A stretch of 64,000 nucleotides of DNA. Origin: an uncultured Hungatella sp. (GTDB lineage Bacteria; Bacillota; Clostridia; Lachnospirales; Lachnospiraceae). Of the stretch, positions 17,914 to 26,792 are shown in pieces (the stretch's first letter is position 1; every line of letters starts with the position of its first letter). The stretch covers positions 47,952-111,951 of the forward strand of contig CAJUEJ010000008.1 in assembly GCA_910585435.1 (NCBI GenBank). The letters are read 5' to 3'. The notes beneath the pieces were generated by a model, which saw only the letters and a list, made by a program, of their open reading frames with translations, ran no database searches and was not told the origin of the DNA. The translations under genes and the position numbers were made by a program.

Positions 17914-18671
17914 ATGGGCGGAATTATTTTGGCGGATGCAGATACATCCGGTATGGGCGAGAATACATTGCATCATCCAGGATTCTATGGCGGGCTAGAG
18001 AATGAGCTTTCGGAATACAAAGATTATCTTGATTTCGACAAAGAATATCCAATCACTAAAGAATCAGTAGTTATGGATATGCCGGTCTGTATAAAGGCTA
18101 TGGTGAAACGGTCAATGCTATACCCGCAGATGAATTGACCATATCGCTGTTCCGCAATGGATACCCACGGGAGATGTTTAAGGAATTAGAACGGCTTGGT
18201 GGAAAAATTGAGAAAAAATATAATGGTGTTTATAATGTGAAAGATATTTCGATCATTTTGACTCAGGTTATTGTAATTAAAGAGCTAAGGAAGGGGACAC
18301 ATAAGGCACTGCGCATTCTTGCTCCTGGAGCAGATGAGGAAGAGATAAAAGCCTTTCTGGAAGAATACCAAAGGCTTACATTGCCGGGAGAGAAAAACAA
18401 TGCCAGAGCTGTGATAAAGGTCAGTGCAAAGGAAAATCAGGAGATATTTCAAAAAATATGGAGGAATAACGATATGAAGGATATATTAGATGATATCATG
18501 AATGTTGATGAGCGCATCAATGAAAAAGTTGAAGATTCACAGAGGCAGACAGCAAGAGATATGATTTTGGATAAAAGGCCTCTAAAAGAGATAGAGCGGT
18601 ACTCCAGGCTTCCAGAAGCAGTCATTTCCAGCATAGCTAAAGCAATGGGAATGACTTTGGTGCGAGGGTAA
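17914..18671 (+). pseudogene. Decayed member of an uncharacterised Lachnospiraceae nuclease-like family
   Basis: Two reading frames together cover one protein. Frame one starts at the ATG at 17914 and carries an N-terminal piece (HHPGFYGGLENELSEYKDY, then FDKEYPITKE). From about 18075 the homologous reading continues in another frame (AGLYKGYGETVNAIPADELT, ILTQVIVIKEL) and ends near RGLxxIERYSRLPE-like text with a helix-turn-helix-like tail (DMILDKRPLKEIERYSRLPE). In relatives, as I remember them, a segment of about 40 residues (KNEIGKIF...EYKSP) sits between these parts; here it is missing, so both an internal deletion and a frameshift are implied. The first frame stops at 18138. The 179-codon second frame begins only at an internal TTG. 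Not expected to make a functional protein. Confidence 0.65.
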
Positions 18672-18737
18672 ATTTTGATTCATAAAAGTACTGAATTTGT
18701 ATTCAAAGCGAGCAGAAGTCAAATTTTTATAAAATAA

Positions 18738-18766
18738 TTGATATTATGAAAATAATATGCTATAGT
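18738..18766 (+). promoter_or_regulatory. Promoter of the cobalamin operon
   Basis: TTGATA, 17 bases, TATAGT preceded by TGC (extended -10). Transcription would start about 15-20 bases before the riboswitch. Confidence 0.65.
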
Positions 18767-18789
18767 AATTCAAAATTAAATATCCAGCA

Positions 18790-18962
18790 ATAAGGTGTCA
18801 GAACAATCGCTGCGAAAGGTGATTCTGATGAAAAGGGAAACAGGTGCAATTCCTGTACGAACTCGTCACCGTAATTAGGGAGCAGAGGCCGATATATCAC
18901 TGGGAGACCGGGAAGATGGCGGATGCGATGATCTATAAGCCGGGAGACCTGCCTTATTGCCG
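18790..18962 (+). promoter_or_regulatory. Cobalamin riboswitch
   Basis: The conserved aptamer segments occur in order: AAGGTGTCAGAA at the 5' side, GATGAAAAGGGAAACAGGTG, CAATTCCTGTACGA, the CACTGGGAGACCGGGAAG segment, and the B12 box GCCGGGAGACCTGCC at the 3' side. It precedes cobalamin biosynthesis genes and an intrinsic terminator, so coenzyme B12 binding should switch off the operon by premature termination. Confidence 0.93.
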
Positions 18963-19062
18963 TACGGAAACGATTGTTTCAGGCCACGAGTAACTGGTTG
19001 TACGTGCAGACATGTGGAGCGCTGTCTCTTAAGGAGAATAGTTTTTCTTTCATCTTGCATGG

Positions 19063-19098
19063 AACCCTTTGCCGTTTGGGAAAGGGTTTTTCTTTTTA
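19063..19098 (+). terminator. Riboswitch expression-platform terminator
   Basis: AACCCTTT and AAAGGGTT form an 8-bp stem around a 10-base loop, followed by TTTCTTTTT. It is about 100 bases after the B12 box and 115 bases before cbiK. Confidence 0.75.
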
Positions 19099-19211
19099 TA
19101 CAGGTATTTTAACTGTAGCAATGGGGATACAGTGGCTGAGCAATAAGCCGGATTTTCAGGAGAAAGGTAACACAGGCGGAGTTAGCACAGGAGAAAACAC
19201 AGGAAGAGACG

Positions 19212-20111
19212 ATGCAGAAGAAGACAGGAAACGAGACAGAAGCCAGAGCTTTGGAGGCATTGGAGGCAGGACAGAAGGGGGATTCCCAGGCGGCTATTCT
19301 GGTGGTCAGCTTTGGAACCAGCTACAATGACAGCCGGGATGCCACAATCGGAGCTATTGAAGAGGCTGTTACAGATGCATTTTCCGATTATGAAGTGCGC
19401 AGGGCATTTACCAGCCAGATCATTATCGACAAATTAAAAGAGCGGGATAATCTTGAGATTGACAATGTGACCGAAGCTTTGGATCGGGCAGTGGCAGATG
19501 GCATAAAAGAATTGATCGTACAGCCCACCCATCTGATGGACGGCTATGAGTACAATGACATTCTGGATGAAATGTCTGATTATGTGGATAAGTTTGATAA
19601 AATCATTGTAGGGGACCCCCTGCTTTCAGGCGATCCGGATTTTGATGCCGTGGCTCAGGCCATCACGGCTTGGACAGCTTCCTTCGATGACGGAAAGACA
19701 GCCATCTGTTTTATGGGACACGGGACAGAGGCGGATTCTAACAGAGTCTATGAGAAGATGCAGAAGACTCTGGCGGATCTGGGGTTTGAGAACTATTATA
19801 TCGGCACCGTAGAGGCACAGCCGGAATTAAAGGATGTGATGGAGGCTCTGGAGGCCAAAGGTGGTTATGAAAAGGCAGTTCTGCAGCCTCTTATGGTAGT
19901 AGCAGGAGACCATGCCAACAACGATATGGCAGGAGACGGGGAGGATTCCTGGAAAACCATTCTGGAAAGGGAAGGCTACGAAGTAGAGTGTATTCTGGAA
20001 GGGCTTGGGCAGATACCGGCAATCCGGGATATTTATATGGAACACATAAAGACCGCCATTGAAAAGGACACTGCCTTTACAGGGGTAAAAAAGCTGCGGC
20101 CCATCGGTTGA
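19212..20111 (+). CDS. cbiK: Sirohydrochlorin cobaltochelatase CbiK
   Basis: Inserts Co2+ into sirohydrochlorin (factor II), the cobalt-entry step of the anaerobic pathway. A 299-residue protein; the core begins near residue 27 (AAILVVSFGTSYNDSRD). Metal-ligand histidines are in VQPTHLMDGYEYND and FMGHGTEADSN, and a third conserved segment is VVAGDHANNDMAGD. The first 25 residues are Lys/Glu-rich without hydrophobic character, so no signal peptide. The ATG follows ACAGGAAGAG; the frame is open upstream to 19140 without a better start. It is the first gene after the riboswitch. Confidence 0.93.
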   Translation: MQKKTGNETEARALEALEAGQKGDSQAAILVVSFGTSYNDSRDATIGAIEEAVTDAFSDYEVRRAFTSQIIIDKLKERDNLEIDNVTEALDRAVADGIKELIVQPTHLMDGYEYNDILDEMSDYVDKFDKIIVGDPLLSGDPDFDAVAQAITAWTASFDDGKTAICFMGHGTEADSNRVYEKMQKTLADLGFENYYIGTVEAQPELKDVMEALEAKGGYEKAVLQPLMVVAGDHANNDMAGDGEDSWKTILEREGYEVECILEGLGQIPAIRDIYMEHIKTAIEKDTAFTGVKKLRPIG

Positions 20112-20181
20112 AAACTGCGTTGCGTTCAGAAAATTGCTGCTAAAGAAGAAAAAAGAGATGGGATAAAGGGGCAGAACCAGG

Positions 20182-21765
20182 ATGGCAAAAGTAATTATGA
20201 TTCAGGGAACCATGTCAAATGTGGGAAAAAGCTTCCTGGCAGCCGGGCTGTGCAGGATCATGAAACAGGACGGCTACAGAGTCGCTCCGTTTAAGTCCCA
20301 GAATATGGCTCTCAACTCTTTTATAACTGAGGATGGCCTGGAGATGGGGCGGGCCCAGGTGATGCAGGCGGAGGCAGCAGGCATAAAACCTATGGTGTGT
20401 ATGAACCCTGTCCTTTTAAAGCCTGTCAGCCACACTGGCTCTCAGGTGATTGTAAACGGAGAGGTTGCAGGAAATTATAATGCCCACCAGTATTTTTCAT
20501 ACAGGGAGCGTCTTGTCCCGGAGATTAAAAAAGCCTTCAGGAAGCTGGAAACGTATGCAGACATTATTGTTATAGAAGGGGCCGGAAGCCCGGCGGAGCT
20601 GAATTTAAAAGAAAAAGACATTGTCAATATGGGGCTTGCCCGCATGGTGGATGCGCCGGTGCTTCTGGCGGGAGACATTGACAGAGGCGGTGTGTTTGCC
20701 CAGCTTTTAGGGACGCTGATGCTTCTGGAGAAGGAAGAGAGAGCGCGGGTAAAAGGGCTGATTGTCAACAAATTCCGGGGGGATCTGTCTGTCTTTACCC
20801 CGGGCGTCAGGATGCTGGAAGAGAGGGGGAAGATTCCTGTACTTGGAGTGGTTCCCTATATGGATCTGGCTCTGGAGGACGAGGACAGCCTGACGGAACG
20901 GTTCGGCAAAAGGGCGGAGGGCCTTATTGACATAGGGGTGATCCGCTATCCACGGATCTCCAATTTTACAGATTTTAACGTCTTTGAACAGCTTCCTCAG
21001 GTATCAGTCCGCTACATTACGTCTGTGTCAGAGCTGCATCAGCCGGATCTTTTATTCCTGCCCGGAAGCAAAAATACCATGGGGGATTTAAAATGGATGC
21101 GCCAGAACGGGCTGGAGGCAGCTGTGAAAAAGATGGCGGAAAAGATCCCGGTGTGGGGTATCTGCGGAGGCTATCAGATGCTGGGGCAGGCAGTCAGCGA
21201 CCCGGATGGGGTGGAAGAAGGGGGAGAGATCCGGGGGATGGAGCTGCTTCCCCTGGTGACAAGGCTTGAAAAGAACAAGGTACGCTGCCAGACAGAGGGC
21301 AGGCTTCCCAGGCTGAAAGGGATTTTTTCTCCGCTTTCAGACATGGAGTACAGAGGATATGAGATCCATATGGGACATACGTCCCCGGCAGACGGAGAGG
21401 TTTTCAGCCCGGCAGTATCAGGCAGAAGAGTCTCTGGCCTGACAGCGGCAGACGGAGAGGCTTTCGGCCGGGTGGCAGCAGGTGCCGCCAGGGAAGGCAG
21501 GCAGCGGCAGCTAAGCCCGGTGATATGTGGAGAGAACCAGAATGTATATGGAACATACATTCACGGGATTTTTGACAGAGGCGCCATAGGTGCGGCTGTT
21601 ATAAATATACTGGCAGAGAAAAAGGGAATCAGGCTGGACAGCGGGGGCATGGAAGACTACCATAGCTTTAAAGAGAAGCAGTACGATATACTGGCCCAAA
21701 CCCTGCGGCAGCACCTGAATATGGAGGAAATCTATGGAATGCTTAGAGAAGCCAGCCTGGAATGA
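20182..21765 (+). CDS. cobQ: Cobyric acid synthase CobQ/CbiP
   Basis: Amidates adenosylcobyrinic acid a,c-diamide at four side chains using glutamine and ATP. A 527-residue two-domain protein: N-terminal dethiobiotin-synthetase-like ATPase (P-loop GTMSNVGKS, residues 9-17) and C-terminal glutamine amidotransferase (nucleophile in ICGGYQML, Cys near residue 327; His in GTYIHGIFD near residue 460). Between these, around residues 402-433, the protein holds two related 20-residue stretches beginning ADGEVF and ADGEAF, the result of an in-frame 60-base duplication at 21386-21480. The insertion falls just before the catalytic His and is probably a surface loop. Confidence 0.95.
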   Translation: MAKVIMIQGTMSNVGKSFLAAGLCRIMKQDGYRVAPFKSQNMALNSFITEDGLEMGRAQVMQAEAAGIKPMVCMNPVLLKPVSHTGSQVIVNGEVAGNYNAHQYFSYRERLVPEIKKAFRKLETYADIIVIEGAGSPAELNLKEKDIVNMGLARMVDAPVLLAGDIDRGGVFAQLLGTLMLLEKEERARVKGLIVNKFRGDLSVFTPGVRMLEERGKIPVLGVVPYMDLALEDEDSLTERFGKRAEGLIDIGVIRYPRISNFTDFNVFEQLPQVSVRYITSVSELHQPDLLFLPGSKNTMGDLKWMRQNGLEAAVKKMAEKIPVWGICGGYQMLGQAVSDPDGVEEGGEIRGMELLPLVTRLEKNKVRCQTEGRLPRLKGIFSPLSDMEYRGYEIHMGHTSPADGEVFSPAVSGRRVSGLTAADGEAFGRVAAGAAREGRQRQLSPVICGENQNVYGTYIHGIFDRGAIGAAVINILAEKKGIRLDSGGMEDYHSFKEKQYDILAQTLRQHLNMEEIYGMLREASLE

Positions 21766-22843
21766 CAAAACCTGGGAATACATAAAAAATCTGAAGATAA
21801 ACCCGCCCAGCCAGGCTATCTATGGACAGATACTTAAAAACTGGGACAGCATTGCAAAACCCCTGGACGGAATGGGGCATTTTGAGACCCTGACGGCACG
21901 GATAGGATCCATCCAGGAGACAGAGCAGGCAGATATATCCCAAAAAGCCGTCATTATCATGTGCGCAGACAACGGAATTGTGGAAGAGGGAATCAGCCAG
22001 TCCGGTCAGGAGGTCACATTGGCTGTCATGAAAAATATGGCAGGACAGCAGTCTTCTGTGGGAAAGATGGCAGATGTCATCAAGGCGGATACCATCCCGG
22101 TGGATATAGGTGTAAACTGTGAGGAAAAAGTGCCGGGGGTGCTGGATCGGAAGATACGGATGGGAACCCGGAACTTTAAGACAGAATCGGCCATGACAGA
22201 GACAGAGACAGCCTTTGCAGTTTATACAGGGATCGAAATCGTAGGCGCCTGCAGGGAAAAAGGATACAGGATTCTTGCCACCGGTGAGATGGGAATCGGC
22301 AACACCACCACAAGCAGCGCCGTGACGGCGGCCCTTCTCGGCTGCGATGCCGCTGAAGTAACAGGAAGAGGGGCTGGCCTCAGTGACGGGAAGCTGCTCC
22401 ACAAACAGCAGATTATCCGGGAAGCCATAGAAAAATACGACCTGAAATACCAGGGGAAGAGAGAGGAGGCCTTCCGGATTTTGAGGACTGTGGGGGGTCT
22501 TGATCTGGCAGGGCTTGCCGGTGTATGCATAGGCGGGGCACTGTACCATGTTCCCGTCGTGCTGGACGGCTTTATCTCCCTGGCCGCGGCATTGGCAGCA
22601 GAAGAGATGGTGCCGGGGGTGAAAGCATACCTGCTCCCCTCCCACAAAGGAAAAGAGCCTGGCTCCCAAATGCTTCTGGACAGGCTGGGTCTTACCCCGG
22701 TTATTTATGGGGCAATGGCGCTGGGAGAAGGGACAGGGGCAGTGATGATGCTGGCTCTGTTGGACATGGCTATGCAGGTCTACGGAGCAGGGACTACATT
22801 TTCAGATATGCAGATGAAACAGTATGAGAGGTTTCAGGAATGA
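21734..22843 (+). CDS. cobT: Nicotinate-nucleotide--dimethylbenzimidazole phosphoribosyltransferase CobT
   Basis: Activates the lower-ligand base as its alpha-ribotide. 369 residues, normal length; recognisable segments are MCADNGIVEEGISQ, ATGEMGIGNTTTSSA, GRGAGLSDGKL and the C-terminal LDRLGLTPV...LGEGTGA region with the family's catalytic glutamate. The start overlaps the end of cobQ by 32 bases and follows ATGGAGGAAATCT, so it is translationally coupled. No genes for making benzimidazole (bluB, bza) are nearby, so the base may be salvaged or encoded elsewhere. Confidence 0.95.
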   Translation: MECLEKPAWNDKTWEYIKNLKINPPSQAIYGQILKNWDSIAKPLDGMGHFETLTARIGSIQETEQADISQKAVIIMCADNGIVEEGISQSGQEVTLAVMKNMAGQQSSVGKMADVIKADTIPVDIGVNCEEKVPGVLDRKIRMGTRNFKTESAMTETETAFAVYTGIEIVGACREKGYRILATGEMGIGNTTTSSAVTAALLGCDAAEVTGRGAGLSDGKLLHKQQIIREAIEKYDLKYQGKREEAFRILRTVGGLDLAGLAGVCIGGALYHVPVVLDGFISLAAALAAEEMVPGVKAYLLPSHKGKEPGSQMLLDRLGLTPVIYGAMALGEGTGAVMMLALLDMAMQVYGAGTTFSDMQMKQYERFQE

Positions 22844-23418
22844 TGGTGCTGGTAATCGGGGGAAGCGGAAGCGGAAAATCCGCTTACGGAGAGGACTGCA
22901 TCACATCTCTTTCACCGGGAAAAAAGAAATACTATCTGGCAGCCATGAAGGTATTTGACGAAGAAGACCGGCAGAAAGTTGGCAGGCACCGGCAGATGCG
23001 GCAGGGAAAAGGCTTTGTCACCATAGAGCAGACGGTGGATATTGAAAAAGCCCTCTTGAGGATGGAACCCGGGGCTAGGACAGCTTTGGTGGAGTGCGTG
23101 TCCAATCTCACTGCCAATGAGATGTTTTCAGAACACGGAATCAGACAGGAAGAGGATGTGGCAGAAAAAATAGCAGATGGAATTTTGAAGCTGAAAAAAG
23201 CAGTGGATCACCTGGTGGTGATAAGCGGCAATATGTTTGAGGACGGAAGGTGCTATGACGAAGGAACCATGGCTTACATCAGGGCAATGGGGAGAATCAA
23301 TGAAAGACTTGCCAGGGAAGCAGAGCGGGTGGTGGAAGTGGTGGTCGGGATTCCGGTTGCCATAAAAGTGTCCAATGCACATAAAAGTCTGGCGGGCATA
23401 TTGGACATACATGAATGA
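22840..23418 (+). CDS. cobU: Adenosylcobinamide kinase/guanylyltransferase CobU
   Basis: Phosphorylates adenosylcobinamide and transfers GMP to it. 192 residues; P-loop GGSGSGKSAYG at residues 6-16. Its ATG overlaps the cobT stop by four bases. Later motifs (LVECVSNLTANEMF, VISGNMFEDG) fit the family. A second, shorter relative is encoded three genes downstream. Confidence 0.9.
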   Translation: MMVLVIGGSGSGKSAYGEDCITSLSPGKKKYYLAAMKVFDEEDRQKVGRHRQMRQGKGFVTIEQTVDIEKALLRMEPGARTALVECVSNLTANEMFSEHGIRQEEDVAEKIADGILKLKKAVDHLVVISGNMFEDGRCYDEGTMAYIRAMGRINERLAREAERVVEVVVGIPVAIKVSNAHKSLAGILDIHE

Positions 23419-23453
23419 TGCCGCCTAATCGGCGGCGGACTTCTAAGGCAAAG
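23418..23453 (+). repeat. Hairpin-plus-RBS element, copy 1 (before cobS)
   Basis: A 36-base sequence with an inverted repeat (GCCGCC/GGCGGC) followed by GGACTTCTAAGGCAAAG. It matches 42593-42628 at 33 of 36 positions. Both copies stand immediately before a ribosome-binding site. Confidence 0.7.
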
Positions 23454-23463
23454 AGGAAAAAAC

Positions 23464-24231
23464 ATGCATATTGTGAAAGGGATTGTGATTGCATTTTCAA
23501 TTTATTCTAAAATACCTGTTCCCCAGTTTCCGTGGGAAGAAGAGGACATGAAATATATGCTGTGCTTTTTTCCGTGGATCGGGGCGGTTATAGGGGGATG
23601 TGTCTATTTGTGGAACCTGGTGTGCTTTCATATATCGGCGGAGGATTTGTTCCGTGTTTTCATAACCGCGGCCATCCCGCTGGTGATCACAGGCGGCTTT
23701 CATGTGGACGGTTTTATGGATACGATGGATGCCCTTCACTCCTATCAGCCCAGAGAGAGGAAGCTGGAGATTCTCAAGGATTCCCATATCGGGGCCTTTG
23801 CGGTGATTATGCTGGCAGCCTGCGGCCTTATTTATCTGGGAGCCTTTTCCCAGATAACAGACAGAAAGACTGTGGGGATTGTGTGTGCAGGATTTTTTCT
23901 GGCGCGGTGCCTCAGCGGGATCGGGGTGGTGTGCTTTCCTTCAGCCAAAAAAGAAGGGATGCTCCATGGATTTGCCGACAGGGCGCAGAAGAAGAAGGTT
24001 AAATGGGCTTTGGGGTTCCAGGGACTGCTGTGTGCCGGCACAATGGCAGCCATGGATATCTGCATGGCTGGTGCAGTAGTATTGACGGCGCTGGCGGTAT
24101 TTTGGAGGTATTACCGGAAATGCATGAAGGAGCTGAGAGGAATTACAGGTGATACGGCGGGATGGTTCGTAGTGATTTGTGAGGTAAGCATGACAGTGGC
24201 AGCGGCGGCAATATCATTAATAAACAGCTGA
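23464..24231 (+). CDS. cobS: Adenosylcobinamide-GDP ribazoletransferase (cobalamin synthase) CobS
   Basis: An integral membrane enzyme that joins adenosylcobinamide-GDP to the alpha-ribazole base. 255 residues with several hydrophobic helices and the family's metal-binding segment GGFHVDGFMDTMDAL near residues 78-92, followed by LKDSHIGAFAVIML. The ATG is preceded by AAAGAGGAAAAAAC and a 36-base element that recurs before the TadZ-like gene. Confidence 0.93.
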   Translation: MHIVKGIVIAFSIYSKIPVPQFPWEEEDMKYMLCFFPWIGAVIGGCVYLWNLVCFHISAEDLFRVFITAAIPLVITGGFHVDGFMDTMDALHSYQPRERKLEILKDSHIGAFAVIMLAACGLIYLGAFSQITDRKTVGIVCAGFFLARCLSGIGVVCFPSAKKEGMLHGFADRAQKKKVKWALGFQGLLCAGTMAAMDICMAGAVVLTALAVFWRYYRKCMKELRGITGDTAGWFVVICEVSMTVAAAAISLINS

Positions 24232-24358
24232 ACCAGAAATAATTTAGCCCGGAAAGGGCAGCAGGCATTGCTGTACCGCCGCTTTGCAGACGCCCAGATG
24301 ACAAAAAGATCCAGCACGGAATGTACTGTTATTTCTGCAGGGCAGTACAAGGAGGAAA

Positions 24359-24733
24359 ATGAAACTGATAATCGGCGGATACGCACAGGGAAAATTAAGG
24401 TATGTACTTCAGACATACGATACAGAAGACATGCAGGTTCTGGATGGAGAGATACCTGAGAATCCAGAGGAAAAGGCAGTGGTAAACCATCTTCACACCT
24501 GGATAAAGAAGAGGATGCTGGTCGGAGGGAATCCGGAGGCAGAGCTTTTTAAAATGCTTGAACGCTGCCCCCAGTGTATCCTGATCAGCGATGAGATCGG
24601 CAGCGGCATTGTGCCTCTGGAGGCTTGGGAGCGGGAGTACCGGGAACAGACAGGGAGGATCCTCACCAGCCTTGCACAGAAGGCTGACAGCGTGGAGCGT
24701 GTTTTCTGCGGGCTTGCACAGAAGCTTAAGTAA
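24359..24733 (+). CDS. Short CobU-like protein with altered P-loop
   Basis: A 124-residue relative of CobU. The N-terminus IIGGYAQGKLRYV corresponds to the CobU P-loop but ends GKL instead of GKS/T. The C-terminal part keeps the CobU-type segment ISDEIGSGIVPLEAWEREYRE, which in CobU forms part of the active site. The middle third of a normal CobU is lacking. It follows AGTACAAGGAGGAAA and is followed closely by cbiB. It could be a regulatory or partner subunit, or a kinase with altered specificity; the retained conserved C-terminal motif argues against simple decay. Confidence 0.75.
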   Translation: MKLIIGGYAQGKLRYVLQTYDTEDMQVLDGEIPENPEEKAVVNHLHTWIKKRMLVGGNPEAELFKMLERCPQCILISDEIGSGIVPLEAWEREYREQTGRILTSLAQKADSVERVFCGLAQKLK

Positions 24734-24768
24734 GGCTTTAAACACTTTGGTAAGAGAGGTACCTGAAG

Positions 24769-25731
24769 ATGAGATACCATATGGCTGCATTTTTAGGAGG
24801 CTTCCTGCTGGATCTGATATTAGGAGATCCCTGTCAGCTGCCCCACCCCGTCAGATTTATGGGAGCCATGATTACAAAAATTGAAAAAAAAATTTTAAAG
24901 CCAGATGCCATCGACCAAAGGAAATATTATCTGGGAATATGGATGGTACTGCTGGTGCTTGGAGGCACGGCGGTTGTGTCTGCAGCCATCCAGGCGGCAG
25001 GGTATGGGATTCACCCCTGGGCCGGAACCGTGGTGGAGATGCTTATGACCTATCAGATTCTGGCAGCCAGATGTCTTGAAGTGGAGAGCATGAAGGTATA
25101 CAAAGCGCTGAAAGAAGGAAATACAAAAGGCGCCAGACAGGCAGTCTCCATGATTGTGGGAAGAGATACTGCTCTGCTAGATGAGGAAGGAATCGCAAAG
25201 GCAGCTATCGAGACAGTGGCGGAGAACACTTCCGACGGTGTGATTGCACCTATGCTTTACACCGCCCTGGGAGGGCCGGTACTGGGATTTCTGTACAAGG
25301 CAGTAAATACCATGGACTCCATGGTAGGATACAAAAACGATACATATCTCTGGTTCGGAAGGGCGGCGGCCAGGCTGGATGATGCTGTAAATTATATTCC
25401 GGCCAGAATCAGCGCTTACCTGATGATTGCGGCTGCATTTTTGGGAGGAAAAGAGTTTTCAGGAAAGAGAGCCGCCCATATATACCGAAGAGACAACCGG
25501 AAACATGCCAGCCCCAACGCAGCACAGACAGAGGCTGTGTGTGCAGGGGCCCTGGGAATCCGGCTGGCAGGGGATGCCAGCTACTTTGGCAAAATCGTAA
25601 AAAAGCCCTGTATCGGTGACGATCTGCGGAAGGTGCAGTGGGAGGACATTAAGAGAGCCAACAAACTGATGTATCTGACAGCATGGCTGTGTCAGCTTCT
25701 GTGTCTGGCAGGCATGCTGCTTATGCTTTAA
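24769..25731 (+). CDS. cbiB: Adenosylcobinamide-phosphate synthase CbiB
   Basis: A membrane enzyme that attaches aminopropanol phosphate to adenosylcobyric acid. 320 residues; the family N-terminus GGFLLDLILGDPCQLPHPVRFMG is present (as FLLDLILGDP then LPHPVRFMG), as are ETVAENTSDGVIAPMLY and NTMDSMVGYKN. Its aminopropanol donor comes from the next gene, cobD. Confidence 0.95.
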   Translation: MRYHMAAFLGGFLLDLILGDPCQLPHPVRFMGAMITKIEKKILKPDAIDQRKYYLGIWMVLLVLGGTAVVSAAIQAAGYGIHPWAGTVVEMLMTYQILAARCLEVESMKVYKALKEGNTKGARQAVSMIVGRDTALLDEEGIAKAAIETVAENTSDGVIAPMLYTALGGPVLGFLYKAVNTMDSMVGYKNDTYLWFGRAAARLDDAVNYIPARISAYLMIAAAFLGGKEFSGKRAAHIYRRDNRKHASPNAAQTEAVCAGALGIRLAGDASYFGKIVKKPCIGDDLRKVQWEDIKRANKLMYLTAWLCQLLCLAGMLLML

Positions 25732-25748
25732 AAAATGAGGAGACAGTG

Positions 25749-26792
25749 ATGAATGGGATTCATGGCGGGGACGTCTACAGGAATCGTGTGGATATGGATT
25801 TTTCTGTCAATGTAAACCCTCTGGGGATGCCAGAGCCTGTGAAGGCCGCGCTCCAAAGGGCGGTGGAAGCCTGCACCAGATATCCGGATTTGCTGGCAGA
25901 AGGGCCCAGACGGGAGGTTGGCAGGCTGTTCCGGGAAGAAAAAGGATGGAAGGTCTCTGGAGAACAGCTGCTTTTCGGAAACGGAGCCTCAGAGCTTTTT
26001 ATGGCTATCGTCCACGGAATTAAGCCAGGGAAAACGGTGATACCAGTGCCTTCTTTTTACGGATACGAGTATGCGGCCCGGGCCGGCGGGGGAGAGATCC
26101 TCTTTTGCGGGGAGGACATAGAAAGTATTATCCATATATTGACAAGGGAGACAGACCTGCTGTTTTTGGCAAATCCCAACAACCCTACAGGAAAACTGAC
26201 AGACAGAGAGACTCTGGAAAAGCTTCTGCATCACTGTAAAAGCAATGATATTGTGGTGGTGCTGGACGAATGCTTTGCCGAGTTCTGCCAGAGGGATGTT
26301 TCCATGATTCCGTACATAGAGAATTTTGAGAATCTGGTAGTGGTGAGAGCCTTTACCAAAATATTTTCCATTCCCGGGGTTCGCCTGGGGTATCTGGTAT
26401 GCTCCAGCCAACCGCTTTTAGAAAAGATGGGCAGACAGCTTCCTGAATGGAACCTTTCCTGCTTTGCCCAGGCGGCAGGAAGCGTGTGCGGAGAACTGGG
26501 GGACTTTATCAGAGCTACCGCAGATTTTGTAAAAACAGAGAGGGATTTTCTGGTGGCCGGTTTAAAAAAAGCCGGATTGACCGTGTTTCCCGGCGAGGCT
26601 AACTTTATTCTGGTATACAGTAAGGTGCCTCTGTATCACCGTCTGCTGGAGCAGGGGATACTGATCCGGGACTGCAAAAATTTCCGGGGACTGGGAGAAG
26701 GATTTTACCGGATTGCAGTTAAATCCAGGAAAGAAAATGAAATGCTGCTAAAAAAGATAGGAGAAATAAATTGGAACGGGAACACAAAGTAG
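25749..26792 (+). CDS. cobD: Threonine-phosphate decarboxylase CobD (PLP aminotransferase fold)
   Basis: Decarboxylates L-threonine O-3-phosphate to aminopropanol phosphate, the CbiB substrate. 347 residues. Fold-type I PLP motifs are visible: NPNNPTGKL, VVLDECFAEF, and the PLP-lysine region VVRAFTKIFSIPGVRLGY. The ATG at 25749 follows AATGAGGAGACAGTG; an earlier in-frame ATG would lie within cbiB. The 3' end overlaps cbiC by 22 bases. Confidence 0.92.
   Translation: MNGIHGGDVYRNRVDMDFSVNVNPLGMPEPVKAALQRAVEACTRYPDLLAEGPRREVGRLFREEKGWKVSGEQLLFGNGASELFMAIVHGIKPGKTVIPVPSFYGYEYAARAGGGEILFCGEDIESIIHILTRETDLLFLANPNNPTGKLTDRETLEKLLHHCKSNDIVVVLDECFAEFCQRDVSMIPYIENFENLVVVRAFTKIFSIPGVRLGYLVCSSQPLLEKMGRQLPEWNLSCFAQAAGSVCGELGDFIRATADFVKTERDFLVAGLKKAGLTVFPGEANFILVYSKVPLYHRLLEQGILIRDCKNFRGLGEGFYRIAVKSRKENEMLLKKIGEINWNGNTK

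Noticed and set aside
18974..19330. 118-codon plus-strand frame across the riboswitch terminator
   Set aside because: It overlaps the riboswitch expression platform and the start of cbiK in another frame, and its product is low-complexity.
24359..24733. Short CobU-like gene as a pseudogene
   Set aside because: The frame is intact, has a strong ribosome-binding site and keeps a conserved motif, so it is treated as a real gene.
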